DNA of 64,000 nucleotides. It comes from JAJZVS01 sp963708095 (lineage in GTDB: Bacteria; Pseudomonadota; Alphaproteobacteria; Acetobacterales; Acetobacteraceae). Position numbers and translations under genes: made by a program. Shown piece after piece: positions 8,626 through 17,622 of this stretch. The number at the start of each line of letters is the position of its first letter. The stretch's first letter is position 1. The DNA lies in contig OY970182.1 of assembly GCA_963708095.1 (NCBI GenBank), positions 3,968,001 to 4,032,000 of the forward strand. The letters are read 5' to 3'. Below the pieces are notes generated by a model. It was not told the origin of the DNA, did no database searches, and saw only the letters and a list, made by a program, of their open reading frames with translations.

Positions 8626-8823
8626 ATGTCGCCGACCTATAAATTCGCCACCGGCCAGCAAGTCGCGTTCGTTCCTGCCGCTACCGGCGAGAACGTGCCC
8701 CGGGGTCCCTATGTCGTGGTCCGCTGCCTGCCATTCGAAGGGCGGGACTGTGCCTATCGGGTCAAGCACATGAGCGACGGGCACGAGCGGGTGATCGCCG
8801 AAGCCCGGCTCAGCCAACGCTGA
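8626..8823 (+). CDS. small conserved hypothetical protein
   Basis: This 65-residue protein reads like a small alphaproteobacterial family with the pattern of a hydrophobic start (YKFATGQQVAFVP), then GPYVVVRCLP, then YRVKHMSDGHERVIAEARL. Such proteins are often found in genomes of this group; the function is unknown. There is no signal peptide or membrane span. Its composition is balanced, it follows cspA by 88 bp on the same strand, and it lies between that gene and tRNA-Asp. The pattern suggests a small beta-barrel-like fold, but that is speculation. Confidence 0.7.
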   Translation: MSPTYKFATGQQVAFVPAATGENVPRGPYVVVRCLPFEGRDCAYRVKHMSDGHERVIAEARLSQR

Positions 8824-8966
8824 TCGCCGCGCGTCTCGCAACCAATTCTTCTCGCAGTCACGGACGCCGGCCCTCGCGGATGTCGCGCGGGCTGACCGCT
8901 ACAGTCCGCGACCGGGGGTTGCGTTCTTGACAGGTCCCGCTTGCCTGCCCCCGCGGCGTCCGCGGC

Positions 8967-8995
8967 TTGACGGGGATCGACCCGGCGCCTACACG
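8967..8995 (+). promoter_or_regulatory. putative sigma-70-type promoter of tRNA-Asp
   Basis: A TTGACG (8967-8972) and a TACACG (8990-8995) are separated by 17 bp. Transcription would start near 9002, about nine bases before the mature tRNA 5' end at 9011. A TTGACA at 8927 lies further upstream without a clear -10 partner. Confidence 0.5.
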
Positions 8996-9010
8996 CTCCG
9001 CGCTGCCGCT

Positions 9011-9087
<77 letters not shown>

Positions 9088-9276
9088 GTGGTTGGTGCCC
9101 GTGCCATATCCTCTTCCTCGCCTCGTCTGGTGCTGCCTCGCGGTGCCGAGGTAGGCAGGGCGTATGGCGGTGCACAACGGAAGGGGCTAAGGTCCGGCAT
9201 GTCGCCGTGGGGGCGGGCGTGTCGACCGGGTCGCGGCGGCGTTGTTCTGCCGCGGAGCCGGAGAAAGGGAGAGTGG

Positions 9277-9642
9277 ATGCCGTACGTTCTTCCGGGCTAT
9301 CTGCCGATTCTGGTGTTCATGGTCATCGCCGGAGTGATCGCCGCTGCCATGGTGGGCGGCTCGCTTCTCGCCGCGCGGCAGAAACCCTATCCGGAAAAGC
9401 TGTCTGCCTATGAATGCGGGTTCGAAGCGTTCGACGACGCCCGCCGCCAGTTCGACGTGCGCTACTACCTGGTGGCGATCCTGTTCATCATCTTCGACCT
9501 GGAAGTGGCGTTCCTGTTCCCCTGGGCGGTCAGCTTGGGGGCGACGCGCCTGTTCGGGTTCCTGTCGATGATGGGCTTCCTCGGCGTGTTGACCGTCGGG
9601 TTCATCTACGAGTGGTGCAAGGGCGCGTTGGAATGGGAGTGA
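9277..9642 (+). CDS. nuoA: NADH-quinone oxidoreductase subunit A
   Basis: This 121-residue inner-membrane subunit of complex I (proton-pumping NADH:quinone oxidoreductase) has three predicted transmembrane helices. The conserved loop KLSAYECGFEAFDDARRQFD between helices 1 and 2 lies next to the quinone-binding cavity, and LFIIFDLEVAFLFPWA follows. The ATG at 9277 is preceded by GGAGAAAGGGAG. It is the first gene of the 14-gene operon and lies 190 bp after tRNA-Asp; no clear promoter was recognised in between. Confidence 0.96.
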   Translation: MPYVLPGYLPILVFMVIAGVIAAAMVGGSLLAARQKPYPEKLSAYECGFEAFDDARRQFDVRYYLVAILFIIFDLEVAFLFPWAVSLGATRLFGFLSMMGFLGVLTVGFIYEWCKGALEWE

Positions 9643-9646
9643 TCGC

Positions 9647-10198
9647 ATGAGCGGCACGGCCATCGCCTGGAACCGCGATGCCCTGCCGGCGGGGCCGGAG
9701 CAGGACGCGGTGATCAAGGGGATCACCGGGGAAATCGCCGACAAGGGCTTCCTGGTTGCCAACCTCGACAAGGTGGTGAACTGGGCGCGTACCGGTAGCC
9801 TTTGGCCGATGACCTTCGGTCTCGCATGCTGCGCGGTGGAGATGATCCACGCCTACATGCCGCGTTACGATCTGGATCGATTCGGGATCATTCCGCGCGC
9901 TTCGCCGCGGCAATCCGACGTGATGATCGTGGCTGGTACACTCACCAACAAGATGGCGCCCGCGTTGCGCAAAGTTTATGACCAGATGCCCGAGCCGCGC
10001 TGGGTGATCAGCATGGGCAGTTGCGCCAACGGCGGCGGCTACTACCATTTTTCCTATTCGGTGGTGCGCGGCTGCGACCGGGTGGTGCCCGTCGATGTCT
10101 ATGTGCCAGGCTGCCCGCCGACGGCGGAGGCGCTGGTGTACGGCATCATGCAGTTGCAGAAGAAGATCCGCCGCACCGGGACGATTCTTCGTGGCTGA
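9647..10198 (+). CDS. nuoB: NADH-quinone oxidoreductase subunit B
   Basis: This 183-residue peripheral-arm subunit carries iron-sulfur cluster N2, the last redox centre before quinone. The four ligands are visible as the tandem Cys61-Cys62 (GLACCAVEM), Cys126 (SMGSCANGGG) and Cys156 (VPGCPPTAEAL). The N-terminal extension before VVNWARTGSLWPMTFG is normal for alphaproteobacteria. It begins 4 bp after nuoA and overlaps the nuoC start by 8 bp. Confidence 0.97.
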   Translation: MSGTAIAWNRDALPAGPEQDAVIKGITGEIADKGFLVANLDKVVNWARTGSLWPMTFGLACCAVEMIHAYMPRYDLDRFGIIPRASPRQSDVMIVAGTLTNKMAPALRKVYDQMPEPRWVISMGSCANGGGYYHFSYSVVRGCDRVVPVDVYVPGCPPTAEALVYGIMQLQKKIRRTGTILRG

Positions 10199-10877
10199 GG
10201 CGGACGTGCCGGCGACCACCCCGGCGGCCGTCCCGACCCCGGCGGAAACGCTCGCCGCGACGCTCGGCGCAGTGCCGGGCCTGGGCGATGTGCGGATCGA
10301 GGGCGGAGAGGTGGTGGTGGCCGCTGCGCGCGACGATCTCGTTGCGCTGATGACGGTGCTGCGCGACGATCCGCGCTTCGCCTTCGCGCAGGTGATGGAC
10401 ATCTGCGGGGTCGACTGGCCCGAGCGGGCACAGCGGTTCGACGTGGTGTACAACCTGCTGTCGATCGCACTGAACCGGCGCCTGCGGGTGATCGTGACGG
10501 CGGACGAACAGACCCCGGTGCCGTCGGTCCACACGGTCTGGCCCGCGGCGACCTGGTGGGAGCGGGAGGCGTGGGACCTGTTCGGGATCGTGTTCTCCGG
10601 CCAGCCCGACCTGCGCCGTATCCTCACCGACTACGGGTTCGAGGGACATCCGCTGCGCAAGGACTTCCCGCTCACCGGCTACGTGGAAGTCCGCTACGAC
10701 GAGGAGCGCAAGCAGGTGGTCTATGAGCCGGTGCGCCTGACCCAGGACTGGCGCAGCTTCGATTTCATCTCGCCTTGGGAAGGGGTGACCACCCTGCCGG
10801 GTGATGAGAAGGTGCACCAGGCGCGGGCACAGATCACGCGGACCGCGGCCGAACCGTTGCCTCCGGGGAAGGGCTGA
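10191..10877 (+). CDS. nuoC: NADH-quinone oxidoreductase subunit C
   Basis: This is the 30-kDa-type subunit of the complex I connecting module. The GTG at 10191, inside the end of nuoB, is the only sensible start: translation further upstream reads through nuoB in another frame as an Arg/Cys-rich artefact. The 228-residue product has an N-terminal Ala/Pro-rich segment of about 20 residues, then the conserved WWEREAWDLFGIVFSGQPDL and FEGHPLRKDFPLTGY. It is not fused to nuoD, unlike the enterobacterial arrangement. The nuoD start follows after 4 bp. Confidence 0.95.
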   Translation: MAEADVPATTPAAVPTPAETLAATLGAVPGLGDVRIEGGEVVVAAARDDLVALMTVLRDDPRFAFAQVMDICGVDWPERAQRFDVVYNLLSIALNRRLRVIVTADEQTPVPSVHTVWPAATWWEREAWDLFGIVFSGQPDLRRILTDYGFEGHPLRKDFPLTGYVEVRYDEERKQVVYEPVRLTQDWRSFDFISPWEGVTTLPGDEKVHQARAQITRTAAEPLPPGKG

Positions 10878-10881
10878 GCGC

Positions 10882-12099
10882 ATGAGCGACGTCACCCCGC
10901 CCGGGGCCAGCGTGATGCGGACGCAGCAGATCGAGATCGACAGCCACGCCATCAATTTCGGCCCGCAGCATCCGGCAGCGCACGGCGTGCTGCGCCTGAT
11001 CCTGGAGATGGACGGCGAGGTGGTGGAGCGCGCCGATCCGCATATCGGCCTGCTGCACCGCGGCACCGAGAAGCTGATGGAGTACCGCACGTATCTGCAG
11101 AACGTGCCGTATTTCGACCGCCTGGATTACGTCTCGCCGATGTGCGAGGAGCACACCTTCGTTCTGGCAGTGGAAAAGCTGCTGGGAGTCGAGGCGCCGC
11201 CGCGAGCGCAGTGGATCCGCACCCTGTTCGCCGAGATCACCCGCGTCCTGAACCATCTGCTGAACGTGACGACCTACGCGCTGGACGTGGGCGCGATCAC
11301 GCCGCCGCTGTGGGGTTTCGAGGAACGCGAGATCCTGATGGAGTTCCATGAGGCCGTGTCCGGTGCGCGGCTGCATGCGAATTACTTCCGGCCGGGCGGG
11401 GTGAACCGCGATCTGCCGGCGGGGCTGGCCGACCGTATCGGCGAATGGGCCGAGGTATTTCCGAAATTCCTCGACGAGTTGGAATCACTGCTGACCGGCA
11501 ACCGGATCTGGAAGCAGCGCACGGTCGATATCGGTGTGATGTCGCCGGAGGACGCGCTGGCCTGGGGCTGGAGTGGGCCGCCTCTGCGTGCCTCTGGCAT
11601 TGCGTGGGATCTGCGTCGGGCGCAGCCGTACGATAAATATGCCGAGGTCGATTTCCAGATCCCCGTCGGCCGCAACGGCGACTGCTACGACCGCTATCTG
11701 GTGCGGCTGCTGGAAATGCGTGAGAGCGTGAAGATCATCCGCCAGTGTCTGCTGAAGCTACCTGCAGGGCCGGTGAAGCTGCACGACAACAAGATCACGC
11801 CGCCGCCGCGGGCGGAAATGAAGCGCTCCATGGAAGCGCTGATTCATCACTTCAAGCTCTTCACGGAAGGCTTCCACGTTCCGGCGGGGGCGACCTATAC
11901 GGCGACCGAGAGCCCGAAGGGGGAGTTCGGCGTGTATCTGATTGCCGACGGCACGAACCGGCCGTATCGCTGCAAAATCCGCGCCACCGGCTTTGCCTTC
12001 CTGCAGGCGATGGAGCATCTGGCGAAGCGGCACATGCTGGCAGACGCGGTGGCGATCATCGGTTCGCTCGACATCGTGTTCGGCGAGATCGACAGGTAG
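10882..12099 (+). CDS. nuoD: NADH-quinone oxidoreductase subunit D
   Basis: This is the 49-kDa-type subunit (405 residues from the ATG at 10882), related to the large subunit of NiFe hydrogenases and forming the quinone chamber with NuoB. Seen are INFGPQHPAAHGVLRL near the N-terminus (its His lies in the quinone site), HIGLLHRGTEKLMEYRTY, PYFDRLDYVSPMCEEH and the C-terminal VFGEIDR. The hydrogenase-type Ni-binding cysteines are absent, as expected. It is spaced 4 bp from nuoC and 6 bp from nuoE. Confidence 0.97.
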   Translation: MSDVTPPGASVMRTQQIEIDSHAINFGPQHPAAHGVLRLILEMDGEVVERADPHIGLLHRGTEKLMEYRTYLQNVPYFDRLDYVSPMCEEHTFVLAVEKLLGVEAPPRAQWIRTLFAEITRVLNHLLNVTTYALDVGAITPPLWGFEEREILMEFHEAVSGARLHANYFRPGGVNRDLPAGLADRIGEWAEVFPKFLDELESLLTGNRIWKQRTVDIGVMSPEDALAWGWSGPPLRASGIAWDLRRAQPYDKYAEVDFQIPVGRNGDCYDRYLVRLLEMRESVKIIRQCLLKLPAGPVKLHDNKITPPPRAEMKRSMEALIHHFKLFTEGFHVPAGATYTATESPKGEFGVYLIADGTNRPYRCKIRATGFAFLQAMEHLAKRHMLADAVAIIGSLDIVFGEIDR

Positions 12100-12105
12100 C
12101 ATGGC

Positions 12106-12756
12106 ATGACGGATCAGACCGAGGTTCCTCCCGGGCAGGAGGCGTATCAGCCGGCCAGCTTCGCATTCGATGCCGAGAGCGAGGCGGAGATTGCGGTGCA
12201 TCTGGCGAAATATCCGGAAGGGCGGCAGGCGAGCGCCGTGCTCCCGCTGCTGTATATCGTGCAGAAGCAGATGAAACGGCAGGCCGGTAGCGCCTGGGTG
12301 CCGCGGGTCGGCATGGACGCAGTGGCGGGGCGGCTCGCGATGCCGCCGATCCGCGTGTACGAGGTCGCGACGTTCTACCTGATGTTCAATCTGCGCCCGA
12401 TCGGCACGTGGCACCTGCAATGCTGCACCACGACCCCGTGCTGGCTGCGCGGGTCGGACGAGGTGGTGCGCGCCTGCCGGGAGTTCACCGGGATCGCCGG
12501 CTGGGGCGAGACCAGCGCGGACGGTATGTTCACGATGACCGAGGTGGAATGTGTCGGCGCCTGCGTCAACGCGCCGGTCCTGCAGGTGAACGACGATTTC
12601 TACGAAGACCTGGATGCCGAGCGGACCCGCACCCTGCTCGCCGCGTTGCGCGATGGCAAACCGCCGGCACCGGGGTCGACGATCGGGCGGCAGACGTCGG
12701 CGCCGGAGGGCGGTCCTACCACGCTCTCCACTCTTGTTTTCGCACCGGAGGCTTAG
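12106..12756 (+). CDS. nuoE: NADH-quinone oxidoreductase subunit E
   Basis: This is the 24-kDa-type subunit of the NADH-dehydrogenase module (216 residues). It has a thioredoxin-like fold holding the [2Fe-2S] cluster N1a: the first ligand pair is in CCTTTPCWLRG and the second in VECVGACVNAP. The N-terminal helical part contains RVYEVATFYLMFNLRP. The C-terminal 25 residues after PPAPGS are a low-complexity tail common in alphaproteobacterial NuoE. Confidence 0.96.
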   Translation: MTDQTEVPPGQEAYQPASFAFDAESEAEIAVHLAKYPEGRQASAVLPLLYIVQKQMKRQAGSAWVPRVGMDAVAGRLAMPPIRVYEVATFYLMFNLRPIGTWHLQCCTTTPCWLRGSDEVVRACREFTGIAGWGETSADGMFTMTEVECVGACVNAPVLQVNDDFYEDLDAERTRTLLAALRDGKPPAPGSTIGRQTSAPEGGPTTLSTLVFAPEA

Positions 12757-12759
12757 CGG

Positions 12760-14061
12760 ATGCTGGCGGACCAGGACCGCATCTTCACCAACCTCTATGG
12801 CGTGCACGACTGGCGGTTGGCCGCGGCGCGCCGGCGCGGCGACTGGGATGGGACGAAGGAGATCCTGGCGCGCGGACGCGATGCGATCGTAGACGAAATG
12901 AAGGCCTCCGGCTTGCGCGGGCGCGGTGGCGCCGGATTCCCCACCGGCCTGAAATGGTCGTTCATGCCCAAGCAGTCGGACGGGCGACCAGCCTACCTGA
13001 CCGTGAATGCCGACGAATCCGAACCCGGCACCTGCAAGGACCGCGACATTATTCGCCACGATCCGCACAAGCTGATCGAGGGCTGCCTGATCGCCTGCTT
13101 CGCGATGGGCGCGGTTGCTGCCTACATCTATATCCGCGGCGAGTTCTACAACGAATCGGTGGCGCTCGATGCGGCGATCGCCGAGGCCTACGAGGCCGGC
13201 TTGATCGGCAAGAACGCGTGCGGGTCGGGCTATGATTGCGACGTGTTCCTCCATCGCGGCGCCGGCGCCTATATCTGCGGTGAGGAAACCGCCATGCTGG
13301 AAAGCCTGGAAGGCAAGAAAGGCATGCCGCGGATGAAGCCGCCGTTCCCGGCGGCGGTCGGGCTGTATGGCTGCCCGACCACGGTGAACAACGTGGAAAG
13401 CATCGCGGTGGCGCCCACCATCCTGCGCCGCGGGGCGGCCTGGTTCGCCGGCATCGGGCGCAAGAACAACACCGGGCCCAAGGTGTTCTGCATCTCCGGC
13501 CACGTGAACAAGCCCTGCAACGTGGAAGAGGAACTCGGCATCCCGTTGCGGGAGCTGATCGACAAGCACGCCGGCGGGGTGCGCGGCGGGTGGGACAACC
13601 TGCTGGCGGTGATCCCGGGCGGGGCATCGGTCCCGGTCATTCCGAAATCGATCTGCGACACGGTGCTGATGGATTTCGACAGCCTGCGCGAGGTGCGCAG
13701 CGGCCTCGGCACCGCGGCGGTGATCGTGATGGACAAATCCACCGACATCATCCGCGCGATTGCGCGCCTCAGCCAATTCTACAAGCACGAGAGCTGCGGC
13801 CAGTGCACGCCGTGCCGCGAAGGGACGGGCTGGATGATGCGCGTGATGTACCGCATGGTCGAAGGTCGCGCCGAGCCGGACGAGATCGACACCCTGGAGC
13901 AGGTGACGCGCCAGGTGGAAGGCCACACGATCTGCGCGCTGGGCGATGCCGCCGCCTGGCCGATCCAAGGGTTGATCCGGCATTTCCGCCCAGTGATGGA
14001 GGAACGTATCGCTGCCTACCGGCAACGGTCCGGCGCACCGATGCCGCTGGCGGCGGAGTAG
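12760..14061 (+). CDS. nuoF: NADH-quinone oxidoreductase subunit F
   Basis: This is the NADH- and FMN-binding subunit (433 residues) where electrons enter complex I. It shows the Gly-rich nucleotide motif GLRGRGGAGFPTGLKW at about residues 48-63, NADESEPGTCKDRDI, and AYICGEETAMLESLEG. The N3 [4Fe-4S] ligands appear in SCGQCTPCREGTGWM plus a later Cys in HTICALGDAAAW. It starts 4 bp after nuoE. Confidence 0.97.
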   Translation: MLADQDRIFTNLYGVHDWRLAAARRRGDWDGTKEILARGRDAIVDEMKASGLRGRGGAGFPTGLKWSFMPKQSDGRPAYLTVNADESEPGTCKDRDIIRHDPHKLIEGCLIACFAMGAVAAYIYIRGEFYNESVALDAAIAEAYEAGLIGKNACGSGYDCDVFLHRGAGAYICGEETAMLESLEGKKGMPRMKPPFPAAVGLYGCPTTVNNVESIAVAPTILRRGAAWFAGIGRKNNTGPKVFCISGHVNKPCNVEEELGIPLRELIDKHAGGVRGGWDNLLAVIPGGASVPVIPKSICDTVLMDFDSLREVRSGLGTAAVIVMDKSTDIIRAIARLSQFYKHESCGQCTPCREGTGWMMRVMYRMVEGRAEPDEIDTLEQVTRQVEGHTICALGDAAAWPIQGLIRHFRPVMEERIAAYRQRSGAPMPLAAE

Positions 14062-14065
14062 GATC

Positions 14066-16102
14066 ATGCCTAAGCTCAGTATCGACGGCATCGAAGTCGA
14101 AGTGCCCGCCGGCGCCACGGTGTTGCAGGCGGCGGAAGCCGCGGGCATCGAAATCCCGCGCTTCTGCTACCACGAACGCCTGTCGATCGCCGGCAACTGC
14201 CGCATGTGCTTGGTGGAGATCGAGAAGGCGCCCCCGAAGCCGATCGCCTCCTGCGCCTGGCCGGTCGCGGAGGGCATGGTGGTCCACACCGACAGCCCGA
14301 TGGTGCGCAAAGCGCGGCGCGGGGTAATGGAATTCCTGCTCATCAACCACCCGCTCGATTGCCCGATCTGCGACCAGGGCGGGGAGTGCGACCTGCAGGA
14401 CCAGGCGCTGGGCTATGGCGCCGGCGGCTCGCGTTACGAGGAAAACAAGCGTGCGGTAAAGGACAAAAACCTGGGGCCGCTGGTGAAGACGGTGATGACG
14501 CGGTGCATCCACTGCACCCGCTGCATCCGGTTCGTCACCGAAGTGGCCGGCGTGCCGGATCTCGGCGCCACCGCGCGCGGCGAGAGCATGGAGGTCGGCA
14601 CTTATGTGGAAAAGGCGCTGGGCTCGGAACTGTCGGCCAACATCATCGATCTGTGCCCGGTCGGTGCGTTGACCTCCAAGCCCTATGCCTTCGTGGCGCG
14701 CTCGTGGGAGCTCGTGAAGACCGACGGGATCGATGTGCTGGACGCGGTCGGGTCCAACATCCGCATCGATTCGCGCGGGCCGGAGGTGCTGCGCATTCTT
14801 CCGCGCACGAATGATGACGTGAACGAGGAATGGCTGGGCGACAAATCGCGCTTCGCCGTCGATGGGCTGAAGCGGCGGCGGCTGGACCGCCCTTGGGTGC
14901 GGCGGGACGGCAAGCTGGTCGCGGCAAGCTGGGACGAGGCCTTTGCGGTGGTGGTGGAGCGGCTGCGCGGGGCGCGACCGGAGAAGATCGGTGCGATCGC
15001 CGGCGATCTATGCGATGCCGAAAGCATGCTCGCATTGCGCGACCTGCTGGGGGCGCTCGGCTCGGAGAACCTGGATTGCCGCCAGCGCGGCGAGCGGCTC
15101 GATCCGCGCCGGCGCGATTTCTACGTGTTCAACAGCGGAATTGTCGGGATCGAGGAAGCGGATGCGATCCTGCTGATCGGTACCAATCCGCGCCGGGAAG
15201 CGCCGGTGCTGAACGCGCGCATCCGCAAGCGCTGGCTGGCGGCGGGGATCCCGATCGGGGTGGTAGGGGCGGCGGCCGATCTCACCTATCCGGTGCGCCA
15301 TCTGGGGGACGGCCCGGGCGTGCTCGCCGATGCGGCGGCAGTGCTGCGGGGTGCGAAGCGGCCGATGCTGATCCTGGGCGCCGGTGCGACGGCGCGGCCC
15401 GATGGGGCAGCGGTGCTGGCGGCGGCATGGAAGCTGGCGGCGGAGGCAGGGGCGCTGACCGCTGACTGGCATGGGTTCAACATGCTGCACCGGGCGGCGG
15501 CGTTGGTCGGTGGCCTCGATCTCGGCTTCGTTCCGGGACCGCGCGGAAAAGGGGCGACCGAGATGCTGGGCGGCGGGGTCGATGTGCTGTTCCTGCTCGG
15601 TGCCGACGAAATCGACCCCGCGCGCATCGGCGCCGACACCTTCGTGGTCTATCAGGGCCACCATGGCGATCGCGGCGCGGCGCGGGCCGACGTGATCCTG
15701 CCCGGCGCGGCCTATACCGAGAAGGATGCCACCTACGTGAACACCGAAGGCCGCGTGCAACGCGGCCAGATGGCGGTGTTCCCGCCCGGGGAGGCGCGGG
15801 AGGACTGGAAAATCCTGCGCGCGCTGAGCGAACATGTCGGCCATACCCTTCCGTACGACGATCTGACCGCCCTGCGCCGCCGGCTGGGCCAGGTGAATCC
15901 GGTGTTCGACCGGGTCGGCTTCCTGCCGCGCTTCGGCTGCTCCGACGCGGCTGCGCCGGCGGGCGATCCGGCCGCGCTGGGCGAAGCGCCGTTTGCCCCG
16001 GCGATCGAAACCTACTACCAGACCGATCCGATCAGCCGCGCCAGCCCCACCATGGCCGAGTGCGTCGCGACCTTCGCCCCGGTCGCGCTGGCGGCGGAGT
16101 GA
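14066..16102 (+). CDS. nuoG: NADH-quinone oxidoreductase subunit G
   Basis: This is the 75-kDa-type iron-sulfur subunit (678 residues). The N-terminal ferredoxin-like domain has [2Fe-2S] ligands in RFCYHERLSIAGNCRMC and SCAWPV. Next are the His/Cys cluster motif HPLDCPICDQGGECDLQDQ and the two-cluster segment MTRCIHCTRCIRF. The rest is a molybdopterin-oxidoreductase-like domain without molybdenum function. The length matches mitochondrial/alphaproteobacterial forms; the ~910-residue enteric type has an extra cluster and domain that are absent here. Confidence 0.96.
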   Translation: MPKLSIDGIEVEVPAGATVLQAAEAAGIEIPRFCYHERLSIAGNCRMCLVEIEKAPPKPIASCAWPVAEGMVVHTDSPMVRKARRGVMEFLLINHPLDCPICDQGGECDLQDQALGYGAGGSRYEENKRAVKDKNLGPLVKTVMTRCIHCTRCIRFVTEVAGVPDLGATARGESMEVGTYVEKALGSELSANIIDLCPVGALTSKPYAFVARSWELVKTDGIDVLDAVGSNIRIDSRGPEVLRILPRTNDDVNEEWLGDKSRFAVDGLKRRRLDRPWVRRDGKLVAASWDEAFAVVVERLRGARPEKIGAIAGDLCDAESMLALRDLLGALGSENLDCRQRGERLDPRRRDFYVFNSGIVGIEEADAILLIGTNPRREAPVLNARIRKRWLAAGIPIGVVGAAADLTYPVRHLGDGPGVLADAAAVLRGAKRPMLILGAGATARPDGAAVLAAAWKLAAEAGALTADWHGFNMLHRAAALVGGLDLGFVPGPRGKGATEMLGGGVDVLFLLGADEIDPARIGADTFVVYQGHHGDRGAARADVILPGAAYTEKDATYVNTEGRVQRGQMAVFPPGEAREDWKILRALSEHVGHTLPYDDLTALRRRLGQVNPVFDRVGFLPRFGCSDAAAPAGDPAALGEAPFAPAIETYYQTDPISRASPTMAECVATFAPVALAAE

Positions 16103-16109
16103 GCGCGCG

Positions 16110-17114
16110 ATGAGCATCTGGGACACCACCACCGGCCACGTCGTGCTGGTCTTCATCGAGGCGCTGGCACTGCTGATCCCGCTGCTGATCGGCGTGGCCT
16201 ATCTGACCTATGCCGAGCGCAAGGTACTGGCGGCGATCCAGATGCGGCGCGGCCCGAACGTGGTCGGCCCGTTCGGGCTGTGGCAGCCGTTCGCCGACGC
16301 GCTGAAAATGATCATGAAGGAGACGGTGATCCCGTCGGGCGCCAATCGTGCGCTGTTCCTGCTGGCGCCGATGCTGACCTTCGGCCTGGCGATGATCGCC
16401 TGGGCAGTGATCCCGGTGAACGCCGGCTGGGCGATCGCCGATATCAACGTGGGTGTGCTGTATCTGTTCGCGATCAGCTCGATGGGCGTCTACGGCATCA
16501 TCATCGCCGGCTGGGCGAGCAATTCCAAATACGCCTTCCTCGGCGCCCTGCGCAGCGCTGCGCAGATGGTGAGCTACGAGGTCTCGATGGGCTTCGTCAT
16601 CGTCTCGGTGCTGCTGGTGGCCGGCAGTCTGAATCTGACGGCGATCGTGGAAGCGCAGCGGACGGTGTGGTTCTGCATCCCGCTGTTCCCGATGTTCGTG
16701 ATCTTCTTCATCTCCACCCTGGCGGAGACCAATCGCTCCCCCTTCGACCTTCCGGAAGGCGAAAGCGAGATCGTGGCGGGGTTCTTCGTCGAGTACAGCT
16801 CCATGAGCTTCGCGCTGTTCTTCCTTGGCGAATACGCGAACATGATCCTGATGAGCGCGATGACGACGCTCCTGTTCCTGGGCGGTTGGCTCGGCCCGTT
16901 CGGCATCCTGCCGGTGCTGGGGCCGCTGTGGTTCGTGCTGAAGGTGTGCTTCTGCCTGTTCGTGTTCATCTGGGTGCGCGGCACCTTCCCGCGCTACCGC
17001 TACGACCAGTTGATGCGGCTCGGCTGGAAGGTGTTCCTGCCGGCGAGCCTGCTGTGGCTGGTGATCACCGCCGGGGGCCTGCTCGCCACCGGCTATCTGC
17101 CGATCCCGGCGTGA
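16110..17114 (+). CDS. nuoH: NADH-quinone oxidoreductase subunit H
   Basis: This 334-residue membrane subunit connects the quinone site to the proton-pumping arm. The ATG at 16110 follows the nuoG stop by 7 bp; the longer open frame is nuoG in another frame. Conserved loops include YAERKVLAAIQMRRGPNVVG, the ETNRSPFDLPEGESEIVAGF acidic loop facing the quinone tunnel, and WVRGTFPRYRYDQLM. About eight transmembrane helices are apparent. Confidence 0.97.
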   Translation: MSIWDTTTGHVVLVFIEALALLIPLLIGVAYLTYAERKVLAAIQMRRGPNVVGPFGLWQPFADALKMIMKETVIPSGANRALFLLAPMLTFGLAMIAWAVIPVNAGWAIADINVGVLYLFAISSMGVYGIIIAGWASNSKYAFLGALRSAAQMVSYEVSMGFVIVSVLLVAGSLNLTAIVEAQRTVWFCIPLFPMFVIFFISTLAETNRSPFDLPEGESEIVAGFFVEYSSMSFALFFLGEYANMILMSAMTTLLFLGGWLGPFGILPVLGPLWFVLKVCFCLFVFIWVRGTFPRYRYDQLMRLGWKVFLPASLLWLVITAGGLLATGYLPIPA

Positions 17115-17124
17115 GAGGCGTCTG

Positions 17125-17613
17125 ATGGCCACGCTCGACCGCACCGCGCGCAGCCTTCTGTTGTCGGAACTGGTTTCCGGCATGTGGCTGACCCTGCGCT
17201 ACTTCTTTCGCCCGAAGGTCACGATCAACTACCCGTACGAGAAGGGCCCGCTCAGCCCGCGCTTCAAGGGGGAGCACGCGCTGCGCCGCTACCCGAACGG
17301 CGAAGAGCGCTGCATCGCCTGCAAGCTGTGCGAGGCGATCTGCCCGGCGCAGGCGATCACCATCGAGGCCGAGCCGCGCGATGACGGCTCCCGCCGCACC
17401 ACCCGCTATGACATTGACATGACCAAGTGCATCTACTGCGGGCTGTGCGAGGAAGCCTGCCCGGTGGATGCGATCGTCGAGGGGCCGAACTTCGAGTTCG
17501 CAACCGAGACGCGCGAGGAGCTGATGTACAATAAGGACAAACTCCTGGCGAACGGCGACCGGTGGGAAAGCGAGATCGCCCACCGGCTCGAACTTGACGC
17601 CCCCTACCGCTAG
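17125..17613 (+). CDS. nuoI: NADH-quinone oxidoreductase subunit I
   Basis: This is a 162-residue 8Fe ferredoxin-type subunit (the TYKY homologue) with clusters N6a and N6b. The ligands are in the two classical motifs CIACKLCEAICP and CIYCGLCEEACP. An amphipathic N-terminal helix with WLTLRYFFRPKVTINYP anchors it to the membrane arm. The length is typical for alphaproteobacteria. The start is 10 bp after nuoH. Confidence 0.97.
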   Translation: MATLDRTARSLLLSELVSGMWLTLRYFFRPKVTINYPYEKGPLSPRFKGEHALRRYPNGEERCIACKLCEAICPAQAITIEAEPRDDGSRRTTRYDIDMTKCIYCGLCEEACPVDAIVEGPNFEFATETREELMYNKDKLLANGDRWESEIAHRLELDAPYR

Positions 17614-17622
17614 GCGCGCGCG

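Noticed and set aside
11758..14148. 796-residue minus-strand open frame inside nuoD-nuoG
   Set aside because: Antisense shadow of the conserved nuo genes; no domain seen.
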